Below, in pieces: positions 7,281 through 14,909 of a DNA stretch of 42,161 nucleotides. This DNA is from Treponema bryantii (GTDB lineage: Bacteria > Spirochaetota > Spirochaetia > Treponematales > Treponemataceae): the NCBI GenBank assembly GCA_015061465.1, contig SUWN01000019.1:1-42161 (forward strand). The letters run 5' to 3'. The notes beneath the pieces are model-generated. The model did not search any database. It had not been told where the DNA came from and saw only the letters and a list, made by a program, of their open reading frames with translations. A program made the position numbers and the translations under genes. Numbering within the stretch: position 1 is the stretch's first letter; every line of letters begins with the position of its first letter.

Positions 7281-7700
7281 TTGAACAAAGAATATCATTT
7301 AATTTTGAAAAATGCAGACATTCGTCCGTCTATTCAGCGCGTTGCAATTTATGCTTATTTGTGCGAACATCCTTGTCATCCTGATGTAGAAACTGTTTAC
7401 GATGAATTATTTCCTCTTTATCCAACATTATCTAAAACAACTGTTTACAATACATTAAAATTGTTTGAAGAAAAAAATATTGTTCAATCTATAAAAATTG
7501 ATGATGATAAATTGCGTTTTGATGCAGAAATGAAAAATCATCTTCACTTTAAATGTACAAATTGTGGTCAAATCTACGATGTTTTTTGCGATGAAAATCA
7601 AACTGATATAGTAAAAGAATGTTCTGAACTTTTGCCAGCAGGTTTTAAGATGAATAAAATCCAAACAAATCTTTGGGGCATGTGCAACAACTGTTTGTAA
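7281..7700 (+). CDS. perR: PerR-type peroxide-sensing Fur-family repressor
   Basis: The 139-residue Fur-family protein has a winged helix at about 10-75 and a metal-binding C-terminal half. Structural zinc ligands are C92-x2-C95 and C135-x2-C138. The regulatory-metal residues of B. subtilis PerR (H37, D85, H91, H93, D104) align at a constant offset of four with H33, D81, H87, H89 and D100. The Asp at the last position, where Fur proteins usually have Glu, favours PerR over Fur or Zur. The start is TTG, supported by AAAGGA 8 nt upstream. The Per box on its promoter agrees with the assignment. Confidence 0.85.
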   Translation: MNKEYHLILKNADIRPSIQRVAIYAYLCEHPCHPDVETVYDELFPLYPTLSKTTVYNTLKLFEEKNIVQSIKIDDDKLRFDAEMKNHLHFKCTNCGQIYDVFCDENQTDIVKECSELLPAGFKMNKIQTNLWGMCNNCL

Positions 7701-7755
7701 AATAATTCGGAAAATAGAATAAAAGTAAATTGATTTAAAAACTTTTTCATTCATA

Positions 7756-7784
7756 ATGACTTTTTTATCTAAAAGGTCTATTAT
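7756..7784 (+). promoter_or_regulatory. Promoter-like pair 9 nt before the transporter ATG
   Basis: ATGACT (7756-7761) and TATTAT (7779-7784) are separated by 17 nt. Only nine nucleotides remain before ATG 7794 and none form a Shine-Dalgarno sequence, which suggests a leaderless or nearly leaderless transcript. Confidence 0.5.
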
Positions 7785-7793
7785 CATAACATT

Positions 7794-9152
7794 ATGTTAT
7801 TAGCACAAATTTTAGCTGTTTTGATTTTTGTGGTAATGTTTACACTTATAATTTTTGAAAAATTTGAGCGTCATCACATTACTTTAGTTTGTGGTGTGCT
7901 TACCCTTGTCTTTGTTTTTGGCATCGGCCTGCACAGTTGGGAATCTGTAAAAGAAACTTTAAGCTTTCATAGTATTTTTGTAAAAGAATTTTGGTTTACT
8001 GGTGGAAGTGGAGCTAGTCATGAGCCTTCAACTGGAATAAACTGGGCTACAATTTTCTTTATTATTGGAATGATGGTAATGGTGGAAGGAATGGCCCGGG
8101 TTGGATTTTTCCGTTGGCTTTGTATGCGTCTTGCAAAAATGGTAAATTACAAGGTAAAAGCAATTTTTATTGTTTTTATGTTGATGTCTGCTGGATTAGC
8201 AATGTTCATCGACAGTATTACTGTAATTTTGTTCCTTGCAACTGTTACAATTGAACTTTCGACATTATTAAAATTTAATCCACTTCCAATGATTTTGGCA
8301 GAAATCTTCTGTGCAAATCTTGGTGGTTCTGCAATAATGAGTGGTGACCCTCCAAACATAATCATCGGAACTTCATTTGGTTATTCATTTACAGATTTTA
8401 TTTGTAACACAGGTGTAATAGCTGCGATTTCATTAATTTTTACATTGATTTTCTTCTATTTTGCATATAGAAAAGATTTAAAAGTTTCTCAAACTGTTGA
8501 TATTTCACAACTTCCGTCTCCAGAATCTGCAATTACAGATAAAAGAGGATTTGTAATTTCTACAATCATTTTTATTTCATCAATCGTTCTGTTGGTAACA
8601 CACGCAAATACAGGTTTTTCTGTTTCTACAATCGGAATTTTTATTGCAGTAGTAACATTGCTTTGTGCTCCAAAACACATTGTAGAAATCCTTAAAAAGG
8701 TAGATTACAAAACCGTGTTATTCTTCATAGGATTGTTTGTTGTTGTTGGCGGACTTGAGCAAACTGAAATCTTAACGCTCATTGCGAATTTTATTGGAAA
8801 AATTTCAGGTGGAAATGTATACTTAATGGTAGCAATAATTATTTGGCTTTCTGCTGTTGCAAGTGCATTTATTGATAACATTCCATTTGCTGCAACAATG
8901 ATTCCTGTAATTCAGAGTTTATCAATTTCTACTGGAGTTCCATTAACAACATTAACTTGGTCTTTAGCAATGGGAACTGATATTGGAGGAAGTGCAACAC
9001 CAATTGGAGCGAGTGCAAACGTTGTTGGAACTTCCGTTGCTGCAAAAGCCGGCTATTTTGTTGGCTGGAAAGATTATTGTGCAAAAGCAGTTCCAGCTAC
9101 AATAATGGTAATGATAATTACAACTGTTTATATTTTTGCAGTCTATTTATAA
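7794..9152 (+). CDS. ArsB/NhaD-family ion transporter (IT superfamily)
   Basis: This 452-residue, very hydrophobic protein has about 11-12 membrane helices. Two inverted-repeat hallmarks of the ion-transporter superfamily are visible: SGDPPNIIIGT near residue 182, and SAFIDNIPFAATMIP near 360, followed by GTDIGGSATPIGASANVVG. ArsB, NhaD and P-protein transporters share these. Whether it moves sodium/protons, arsenite or an organic anion cannot be told from sequence. No arsenic genes lie nearby. The following cytidylate-kinase-like gene starts 43 nt downstream beyond a short repeat and may be co-transcribed. Confidence 0.82.
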   Translation: MLLAQILAVLIFVVMFTLIIFEKFERHHITLVCGVLTLVFVFGIGLHSWESVKETLSFHSIFVKEFWFTGGSGASHEPSTGINWATIFFIIGMMVMVEGMARVGFFRWLCMRLAKMVNYKVKAIFIVFMLMSAGLAMFIDSITVILFLATVTIELSTLLKFNPLPMILAEIFCANLGGSAIMSGDPPNIIIGTSFGYSFTDFICNTGVIAAISLIFTLIFFYFAYRKDLKVSQTVDISQLPSPESAITDKRGFVISTIIFISSIVLLVTHANTGFSVSTIGIFIAVVTLLCAPKHIVEILKKVDYKTVLFFIGLFVVVGGLEQTEILTLIANFIGKISGGNVYLMVAIIIWLSAVASAFIDNIPFAATMIPVIQSLSISTGVPLTTLTWSLAMGTDIGGSATPIGASANVVGTSVAAKAGYFVGWKDYCAKAVPATIMVMIITTVYIFAVYL

Positions 9153-9153
9153 A

Positions 9154-9174
9154 AATTCAGAATTCGGAATTCAG
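9154..9174. repeat. Three AATTC(A/G)G heptamers after the transporter gene
   Basis: AATTCAG, AATTCGG and AATTCAG lie in tandem directly after the transporter stop and are followed by a T-run. This is the same repeat family as at 4799-4830 and 9778-9812. Confidence 0.7.
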
Positions 9175-9194
9175 ATTTTTTTTAGAGGGTTATT

Positions 9195-9842
9195 ATGGAA
9201 AAACAAATTATAATTTCTATTGGGCGTGAACATGGAAGTGAAGGGCATAAAATTGCAGAACTTTTAGCTCAAAAATTAGAGTTTCCTCTTTATGATAAAA
9301 ATATTTTTGAAGAAATTGGTAGAACAAAAGGAATAGATACAAACGATATTTCAAAATATGATGAAAGACCACGTCGTTTTTTTATTACAAGAAAAGTAAA
9401 TGGTCATTCAAATTCTCCAGAAGAAAACGTCGCTGAATTACAGTTTGCATTGTTAAAATCAAAAGCTGCCGATGGTGATTCATTTGTTGTTGTAGGACGA
9501 TGTTCCGACCAACTTTTTAGAGGGATGGAAGGCGCAATTTCTATTTTTATAACAGGTGATATGCCAGATAAAATTGCACATTTAATGGATATAGAAAATA
9601 GAACAGAAGCCGAAGCAAAAAAAGAAATTGAAAAACACGACAAACGTCGCCGCCAATATCACGATTACTTTTTCCCAAATAGCAAATGGGCAGATAGTCG
9701 CTCATACGATATTTGTGTAAATTCTAGCCGCCTTGGCGTAGAAGGCACAGTTGAATTTTTGTATGACTTTATAAATAAATTCAGAATTCAGAATTCAGAA
9801 TTCAGAATTCAGAGGTTAGAGAGATGTCATTCTCGGCCTTGA
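9195..9842 (+). CDS. Cytidylate-kinase-like P-loop protein with repeat-encoded tail
   Basis: The 215-residue protein opens with IISIGREHGSEGHKIAELLA, the P-loop-like start of the cytidylate-kinase-like family common in gut anaerobes. VVGRCSDQL near residue 100 and the basic DKRRRQYHDYF segment near 155 also fit. The family's true substrate is unclear, so it should not be equated with Cmk. GAGGG precedes the ATG. The last 21 or so residues (FRIQNSEFRIQ and onward) are encoded by five AATTCAG heptamers and by a dispersed hairpin, and the stop codon 9840-9842 lies in that hairpin's loop. The native protein probably ended near residue 194. Confidence 0.8.
   Translation: MEKQIIISIGREHGSEGHKIAELLAQKLEFPLYDKNIFEEIGRTKGIDTNDISKYDERPRRFFITRKVNGHSNSPEENVAELQFALLKSKAADGDSFVVVGRCSDQLFRGMEGAISIFITGDMPDKIAHLMDIENRTEAEAKKEIEKHDKRRRQYHDYFFPNSKWADSRSYDICVNSSRLGVEGTVEFLYDFINKFRIQNSEFRIQRLERCHSRP
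9778..9812 (+). repeat. Five tandem AATTCAG heptamers inside a coding region
   Basis: Five exact 7-bp units extend the 3' end of the cytidylate-kinase-like gene in frame. Because 7 is not a multiple of 3, the array encodes a changing peptide (FRIQNSE, repeating after 21 nt) and any change in copy number shifts the frame. Confidence 0.9.
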
Positions 9843-9853
9843 GCCGAGAATCT
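9826..9853 (+). repeat. 28-bp dispersed palindromic element, copy 2, acting as terminator
   Basis: GTCATTC, arm, loop CTTGA, complementary arm, GAATCT. ATTCTCGGC (9829-9837) pairs exactly with GCCGAGAAT (9843-9851) and a T-run follows, so it should terminate transcription of the kinase-like gene. The gene's TGA stop occupies 9840-9842 in the loop. Confidence 0.8.
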
Positions 9854-10015
9854 TTTTTTACATCATCCGTCATTGCTGAGATTTCGTCAGAAAATTGTGG
9901 CACCCCACGTTTTATTCTCTTCATGAGGCTTAACGGTTTTCTCTCTAAAGAAGTGAGTAACGTTAGTTACGAACAAATCCGTGTGGCAATTCTTCATTCA
10001 TAATTCTTCATTCAT
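9854..10015. repeat. Repeat-derived spacer with a 14-bp tandem duplication
   Basis: No open frame of substance is present. The segment holds GTCATTGCTGAG-like and CGTGTGGCAAT-like pieces near its two ends that recall the widespread GTCATTGCGAG...CGTGGCAAT dispersed repeats. It also holds an exact tandem duplication of AATTCTTCATTCAT at 9988-10001 and 10002-10015. Its richness in repeat fragments marks it as an accretion site. Confidence 0.5.
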
Positions 10016-10020
10016 AATTT

Positions 10021-10051
10021 GATTTTTTAATTCTTAATGAATTAAAAAATC
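10021..10051 (-). terminator. Inverted repeat over the 3' end of the esterase gene
   Basis: GATTTTTTAATTC (10021-10033) and GAATTAAAAAATC (10039-10051) are exact inverse complements around a 5-nt loop containing the stop codon. It is a likely terminator or mRNA-end hairpin for the minus-strand esterase gene. The stem is AT-rich and no clear U-tract follows. Confidence 0.45.
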
Positions 10052-10828
10052 AACCGCTTTTGGCAAATATTCAAACCAGAATTGCATGTTGTGATTTCCT
10101 GGTCCTTCTTGATATTCAAAATTTGCTTTTTTATCTGAAAAATATTTTGCTAATTGTCTGTTTGGTTCAAGTAAGAAATCTTCTGTTCCACATGCCATAA
10201 AGATTTTTGGAATTGATTTGTTTTCTTTTACAAGATTGTCGTATAAAACTTCCAAATTGTATGGAGAATCAACAACTTTAGATAAATCACCAAAAATTCC
10301 AGAAAAATATTCGTAGTTTGCAACACCATTATTTTCGCCTGGTTTTAATTGTGTAATTCCACGAATAATATTTGCAGAAGAAAGTCCGGCACATCCCATA
10401 AATGTTTCTGGATGGCTCAAACCAATGTGCATTGCGCCGTATCCACCCATCGAAAATCCTATAATCATTGTTTCTTCACGTTTTTGTGCAAGATTAAAGT
10501 TTTTTCTTACATATTCTACAAGTTCTTTTCCAATAAACGAACAATATTGTTTTCCTGTGGCTGCTGAATCAACGTAAAAACTGTTTTCGCCAGAAGGGAA
10601 AATTACAGCCATATTTTGTGAGTATGCGTAATTGATGATGTCAGATTCTACAATCCAAGTGTCTTGGTCGCCATCATAGCCGTGAAGCAAAAATAAAGTT
10701 TTTGTTGGGCGGTCGTAATTTGGATTATTGTTTAAAAACCATTCAGGAGTGTCATCTGGCAAAAAAACATTAAAATGAACATGACGACACATAAGTTTTG
10801 ATCTATAACGAATTTTTAATAAAGACAT
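10034..10828 (-). CDS. Cytoplasmic CE1-like esterase (acetyl or feruloyl esterase family)
   Basis: The 264-residue alpha/beta hydrolase shows LFLLHGYDGDQDTW near 46-58 (oxyanion region), nucleophile Ser126 in GFSMGGYG, Asp217 in CGTEDFLL and His246 in GPGNHNMQFW, a complete catalytic triad. The sequence belongs to the esterase-D/CE1 group, which includes acetyl-xylan and feruloyl esterases as well as S-formylglutathione hydrolases. Missing glutathione-pathway context and the nearby hemicellulases favour a carbohydrate ester. It has no signal peptide. The ATG at 10828 is preferred over one 26 codons upstream because AGAAGG sits 7 nt before it. Confidence 0.82.
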   Translation of the reverse strand: MSLLKIRYRSKLMCRHVHFNVFLPDDTPEWFLNNNPNYDRPTKTLFLLHGYDGDQDTWIVESDIINYAYSQNMAVIFPSGENSFYVDSAATGKQYCSFIGKELVEYVRKNFNLAQKREETMIIGFSMGGYGAMHIGLSHPETFMGCAGLSSANIIRGITQLKPGENNGVANYEYFSGIFGDLSKVVDSPYNLEVLYDNLVKENKSIPKIFMACGTEDFLLEPNRQLAKYFSDKKANFEYQEGPGNHNMQFWFEYLPKAVDFLIH

Positions 10829-10959
10829 AACGTTTTCCTTCTGTTTTTTTTTGCTCTCTCTGATTGTTTTTATAATCAATTTTATTGGAAAAAATATTTT
10901 TTTCAATAGTAATTTCTTTGTATATTGACTTTTTATTTTGCGTATGTGAAATTCATCTT

Positions 10960-11208
10960 ATGCATTATTCTTATAAAACAAAAGGCGTTTGTGCCTCGCA
11001 AATTGAATTTGATATTGAAAACAATGTTGTTACAAATGTTTTGTTTCATGGTGGTTGTAACGGAAATTTAAAAGCAATTTCCAAACTAGTTGATGGAATG
11101 ACTGTTGAACAAATTGAAGAAAAACTAAAAGGAAATACTTGCGGTTTTAAATCTACTTCTTGTGCAGACCAATTGGCGCTTGCTGTTAGAAATTCGTTAA
11201 ATCAATAA
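10960..11208 (+). CDS. TSCPD-domain protein (TIGR03905-like)
   Basis: This small 82-residue protein has four spaced cysteines (KGVCA, HGGCNG, GNTCG, STSCADQLA). The final TSCxDQLA is the signature of the TSCPD domain, also found at the end of some B12-dependent ribonucleotide reductases. As a stand-alone protein its function is unknown; the cysteines suggest metal binding. The start MHYSYKTKG at 10960 matches the family length, and the upstream extension is discarded. No Shine-Dalgarno is seen; TTGACT lies 29 nt before the ATG. The ATP-grasp gene begins 4 nt after its stop, so the two are almost surely co-translated. Confidence 0.75.
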   Translation: MHYSYKTKGVCASQIEFDIENNVVTNVLFHGGCNGNLKAISKLVDGMTVEQIEEKLKGNTCGFKSTSCADQLALAVRNSLNQ

Positions 11209-11211
11209 TTT

Positions 11212-12579
11212 ATGAAGATTTTATTTTACAGTTTGAATCCCTCGTTTTTTGATGAAGAAACTTTTCATTTTACGTGGTTTCCGCGTGCAGAAAATCAATG
11301 GAAAGATGTTTTACAAAAAAATCCAAACGTTTCTGTTTGTGTTGTAACTCAAAAACCGGGAATGTTTTTAACTGATTCAAATCAAAAATCATCCTCTTTG
11401 TTTGATGGCAAACTGAAATATATTTTTTTACAAAATGATGAACTAAATTACGTCGCTTCAATTATTCAAGGTGAAAATCCTGACATTGTTGTTGCTTCCT
11501 CTTTTTGGGTAACTCCATTTGATTGGACAAGCGTGCAAGATTCTTTATTGGGCGAATTGCTACAAAAAAATGGTTTGAATGTGATTTTTCATCCTTCCGA
11601 AAGTTCCGCATTGTGTTTTGATAAAAATTCTACTCGTTTGTTTTTGCAAAATAATTCTTTTAATTTTCCTGTCGGTTATGAAGTCCAACATGAATTATTT
11701 TGGTCGGAAAGAGGAAAATCAGAAGTAAAAACGAACGTTTATAAAGAATATATTTTGTCTAAAATTCAAAAGTTGAATTATCCTGTTGTAATAAAAGACT
11801 GTTACGGTTTAAGTTCGTATGGAATGGAAGTTTGCAAAACGTTCAATCAAGCAAAAGCGTTTTTATTAAGTAAAAAAAATAACGGAAATAAAATCGTGGA
11901 AGAATATATCGACGGACTTCAGTTTGGTGTAGAAGTGTGGGGAAGTTCTGGAAAATATGAAGTTTCGCCATCTTTTTTATTCAGCGTAAATCAGTACGGA
12001 ATTACAAGTCCTAAGCAAAGTATAAAAGTTGGTCCTGTAAAAAATGATGAATTACAAAATGAAGTTTTACGGATTTGTGAATTGTTAAAATTCAGCGGTG
12101 TTGCACAATTCGACGTTGTTTTTGATGGAAAAAATTGGTTTGTTCTTGATATAAATCCTCGTTTGTCTGGAATGTCGAGTTGTGTTGCATGTTGTGAAAA
12201 TACGACGGTTGTTCAAAAATTAATAAATCTTGCGTGTCAAAATCAAACTTTGCAAGAAAGTGATTTATTAAAAACAGAGTTGTTTAAAACAGACTTGTTA
12301 AAAACAGACCTGTTTAAAACTCTTGATATAAAAATCAAAAATCAAGAACAGAAAATTTTGGATGAATTGGTAAAACTTCCTTTTGTAAAATGTGTAAATC
12401 AAACTGTAAACGATTTGGCAAAGCAACATCGTGAAAGTGGTTTTTGCGAACTCATTTTATGCGATGACTCTTTTGATTTGTTGCTCCAGGATTTAGATTT
12501 TTTGCGAGAAAAATTTCCAAATACAATAGAAGAACAATTTTATCAAACTGCAAAAAAGATGATTTTTTCTATTGCGTAG
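11212..12579 (+). CDS. ATP-grasp ligase-like protein of unknown substrate
   Basis: The 455-residue protein has an N-terminal Rossmann-like part (1-150) and an ATP-grasp core. YPVVIKDCYGLSSYGM near 194-209 supplies the ATP-binding Lys and loop, KIVEEYIDG near 226-234 the hinge, and FVLDINPRLSGMSS near 308-321 the Mg-binding Asp/Asn pair with Arg. Enzymes of this fold join a carboxylate to an amine or thiol through an acyl phosphate. No family closer than general ATP-grasp is recognised. A tandem L-x-K-T-[DE] repeat (residues 352-371) interrupts the C-terminal part. It is paired with the TSCPD gene upstream and overlaps the end of the convergent AraC gene by 11 nt. Confidence 0.75.
   Translation: MKILFYSLNPSFFDEETFHFTWFPRAENQWKDVLQKNPNVSVCVVTQKPGMFLTDSNQKSSSLFDGKLKYIFLQNDELNYVASIIQGENPDIVVASSFWVTPFDWTSVQDSLLGELLQKNGLNVIFHPSESSALCFDKNSTRLFLQNNSFNFPVGYEVQHELFWSERGKSEVKTNVYKEYILSKIQKLNYPVVIKDCYGLSSYGMEVCKTFNQAKAFLLSKKNNGNKIVEEYIDGLQFGVEVWGSSGKYEVSPSFLFSVNQYGITSPKQSIKVGPVKNDELQNEVLRICELLKFSGVAQFDVVFDGKNWFVLDINPRLSGMSSCVACCENTTVVQKLINLACQNQTLQESDLLKTELFKTDLLKTDLFKTLDIKIKNQEQKILDELVKLPFVKCVNQTVNDLAKQHRESGFCELILCDDSFDLLLQDLDFLREKFPNTIEEQFYQTAKKMIFSIA
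12265..12324 (+). repeat. Four in-frame 15-nt repeats in the ATP-grasp gene
   Basis: Units at 12265, 12280, 12295 and 12310 encode LLKTE, LFKTD, LLKTD and LFKTL. The alternation of LL and LF suggests growth by duplication of a 30-nt pair. Length changes would stay in frame. Confidence 0.85.
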
Positions 12580-13321
12580 ACAATTTATTGCTAAAATATT
12601 TTCTATAATTCATCTTTTTAAATTCTAGAGGTGTGTATCCTTTTAGTTTTTTGAATACGCTTATAAAATGGCTGTGTGAAGAAAATGCAAAATAATTACT
12701 GATTTCTATTGTAGAAAATTCACCGTAAATTAACATATTTGCAGCAGCTTCAATTTTTAATTTTGTGATGTATTGATTAATCGTAGTTCCTGTTTCTTTT
12801 TTAAATAATTCGCATAAATACGATTTGTTTATTTCTAAAATATCTGCCATATCATCAAGCAGAATTTTTTCGTGAAGATGGTCGTAAATGTAATCAATCG
12901 CTTGATGAATTTTTTTGGAATATCCACCTGATTTTTTTAATTCTTTCATACGATTTGTAAAGTCGTAAGTTACTTCTCTGTGCAATAAAACAATGCTTTC
13001 GACATCATTACAAACGTCAAGTTGCTGAATGTAAATATCGCTCAAAGTGTACGCAGTTTCGTGTGGCAATCCTCCTTCTATACAAAAACGTGTAATTAAA
13101 GCGATTGTGATTATTAAGTGATATTTTAAGTTTCTGATAGGATTTTTGGATAAAATTCCAAGTTTATCGCTTTGTAAAGGTTGCATTACTTTTTTTAAGG
13201 CTTCAAAATCTCCATTTTTTACAGCTTCATAAAATACAAGTTCAATTTCATACCCTTGATGTTGGATTGCATTTTCACGTTGAAGAAATAATTTGTGTGA
13301 AAGAATTTTTTCAGATTTCAT
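12569..13321 (-). CDS. AraC-family transcriptional regulator
   Basis: In this 250-residue protein, residues of about 150-245 form the double helix-turn-helix of AraC/XylS proteins (LDDMADILEINKSYLCELFK, then STIEISNYFAFSSHSHFISVFKK and GYTPLEFKK). The N-terminal 140 residues resemble the helical sensor domain found in regulators next to ABC sugar-binding genes. It diverges from the binding-protein gene at 13432 with a 110-nt shared upstream region containing AT-rich inverted repeats, so it probably controls that gene. The ATG at 13321 has GGA 7 nt upstream; a TTG four codons earlier is the alternative. Confidence 0.85.
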   Translation of the reverse strand: MKSEKILSHKLFLQRENAIQHQGYEIELVFYEAVKNGDFEALKKVMQPLQSDKLGILSKNPIRNLKYHLIITIALITRFCIEGGLPHETAYTLSDIYIQQLDVCNDVESIVLLHREVTYDFTNRMKELKKSGGYSKKIHQAIDYIYDHLHEKILLDDMADILEINKSYLCELFKKETGTTINQYITKLKIEAAANMLIYGEFSTIEISNYFAFSSHSHFISVFKKLKGYTPLEFKKMNYRKYFSNKLSTQ

Positions 13322-13431
13322 AAGTTTATCCAAATATATTGATATTTAAACAAATATTATTATATTTTTCTGTAAAATTCAATGTTATTTTATTGTTGGA
13401 AATAAGGTGAGAATATCACGTGGAGGAAAAA

Positions 13432-14811
13432 ATGAAAAAAATTTTATTAGTATGTCTTTCAATGTTGTTAGTTCTTAATACATTGACAGCAGCGCCAAAA
13501 AAGGCAAAAAAAGGAAATCCTTATAAAGATGTAGTTCTTGAAAAAGATCCAACAACAAAAAAAGTTTACAACTTTAAAGGAATGAATATTATTATTGGAG
13601 ACTGGTGGTCACCAGATGTTCCAAATCCACCTATCAACCAAGCTCAAGAAGATGAAGTTGCTTATAGAGATTGGCTTCAAGAAAAATACAAATTCACAAT
13701 GAATATGAAAACATTTGCTTCATGGGATAGACAACCACAATCTGTAGCAAACTTCTGTATTACTGGTGGTGAAGAAAACTATGTATTCGTAGTTGACTCT
13801 CGTTCTGTAAGTGCTGCTTTGCGTTCAGAATTGTTCTTTGATTTGAGCAAAGTTACTGATGTAGATTGGTCAAACAAAAAATGGGACAAATCAACAGCAG
13901 AAAAAATGAGCCGTGGCGGAAAAATTTACGGTATGCGCCCACTCGCTCCAGAACCACGCCTTGGATTGTTCTTCAACAAACGTCTTTTACAAGAAGCTGG
14001 TGTTGATCCAGAATCAATTTATGATATGCAGGCTAACGGTACTTGGACTTGGGAAGCATTTGAAGATATTTGTAAAAAAGTTCAAAGAGACTTAGATAAC
14101 GATGGTATTATCGATATTTATGCTATGGCTAACGTTACAAACGACTTTACAGCTTTGGCACTTGCTTCAAACGGAACTGCATTAATCGACCGTGATGAAA
14201 ATGGAAAATTATTCAACAATGCAAACTCTCCAAAAGCTTTGGAAGTTTGGGAATGGATTATCCACATGGTAAAAAATTATGAAATGCCAACTCCAGAAGG
14301 TGCTGCTTGGGACTTCATGAAAGACGAATTCTTAAACGGTGGAATCGCATTCACAGTTGATGCTCAATATACAGTAAACGTTGGTGGTCTTTTCCATGAT
14401 ATGAAAGACGACTATGGTTTTGTATGTTTCCCACTTGGACCAAGTACAGACGGAAAATATAAAACAGTACATGATGATAACATTTATGTAGTTCCAGGTT
14501 GTTACGATGACGCTCGTGCTAAAAAAATTGTAAAAGCATTCGACATCTATATGTCTGACACACCAGGATATGATTCAGAAGAAGTTTGGAAAGAAGGTTT
14601 CTACCCATTATTTAGAGATGCTCGTGCAGTTGATGAAACTCTCGAACTTATGAGAAGTAATCCAAACCCACGCTATGATACAATGATTGCTGGTTTCAAC
14701 TATGGTCACGACTTCATTCTTCCACTTTGGTTCGGTGGAGCAACACCACAGGAAGCTTACGAAGCATCTAAAAATATCTGGCAAGGACTTTTGGACGACG
14801 CAAACCGCTAA
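13432..14811 (+). CDS. Extracellular sugar-binding protein of an ABC transporter
   Basis: The 459-residue protein has a signal peptide (MKKILLVCLSMLLVLNTLTA) with cleavage before APKK and no lipobox Cys, unlike the other binding proteins here. The mature part has the family 1 sugar-binding fold, with FNKRLLQEAGVDPESIYDMQ followed by TWTWEAFEDICKKVQ, a classic segment of that family, and DNDGIIDIYAM. GGAGG lies 5 nt before ATG 13432. No permease or ATPase lies nearby, so it is an orphan binding protein. The divergent AraC gene and the GH5 gene downstream suggest beta-glucan or mannan oligosaccharides. Confidence 0.87.
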   Translation: MKKILLVCLSMLLVLNTLTAAPKKAKKGNPYKDVVLEKDPTTKKVYNFKGMNIIIGDWWSPDVPNPPINQAQEDEVAYRDWLQEKYKFTMNMKTFASWDRQPQSVANFCITGGEENYVFVVDSRSVSAALRSELFFDLSKVTDVDWSNKKWDKSTAEKMSRGGKIYGMRPLAPEPRLGLFFNKRLLQEAGVDPESIYDMQANGTWTWEAFEDICKKVQRDLDNDGIIDIYAMANVTNDFTALALASNGTALIDRDENGKLFNNANSPKALEVWEWIIHMVKNYEMPTPEGAAWDFMKDEFLNGGIAFTVDAQYTVNVGGLFHDMKDDYGFVCFPLGPSTDGKYKTVHDDNIYVVPGCYDDARAKKIVKAFDIYMSDTPGYDSEEVWKEGFYPLFRDARAVDETLELMRSNPNPRYDTMIAGFNYGHDFILPLWFGGATPQEAYEASKNIWQGLLDDANR

Positions 14812-14837
14812 TCTAAATAGCACAATATAAAAAAACA

Positions 14838-14885
14838 AAAAAAGCCATTTTCAATAACAAAATATGTTAATGGCTTTTTTTTTTT
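14838..14885 (+). terminator. Terminator between the sugar-binding protein and GH5 genes
   Basis: AAAGCCATT (14841-14849) pairs with AATGGCTTT (14869-14877), with flanking A/T runs extending the stem into a T-tract of about 14. It would limit read-through into the GH5 gene, as is usual for highly expressed binding proteins. Confidence 0.85.
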
Positions 14886-14909
14886 AACAAAAAATTTTGA
14901 GGAATAAAA

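Noticed and set aside
7785..7800. Second Per box before the ArsB/NhaD-family transporter
   Set aside because: The TTATCATAACATTAT stretch differs from the consensus at several positions and includes the start codon.
9778..10015. CRISPR array or insertion-sequence end
   Set aside because: Repeats are contiguous heptamers or simple duplications without spacers, and there is no transposase frame or target-site duplication.
10885..10959. 25-residue hydrophobic N-terminal extension of the TSCPD protein
   Set aside because: It overlaps the region upstream of the divergent esterase gene, and TSCPD proteins of this family start at MHYSYKTKG-like sequences.
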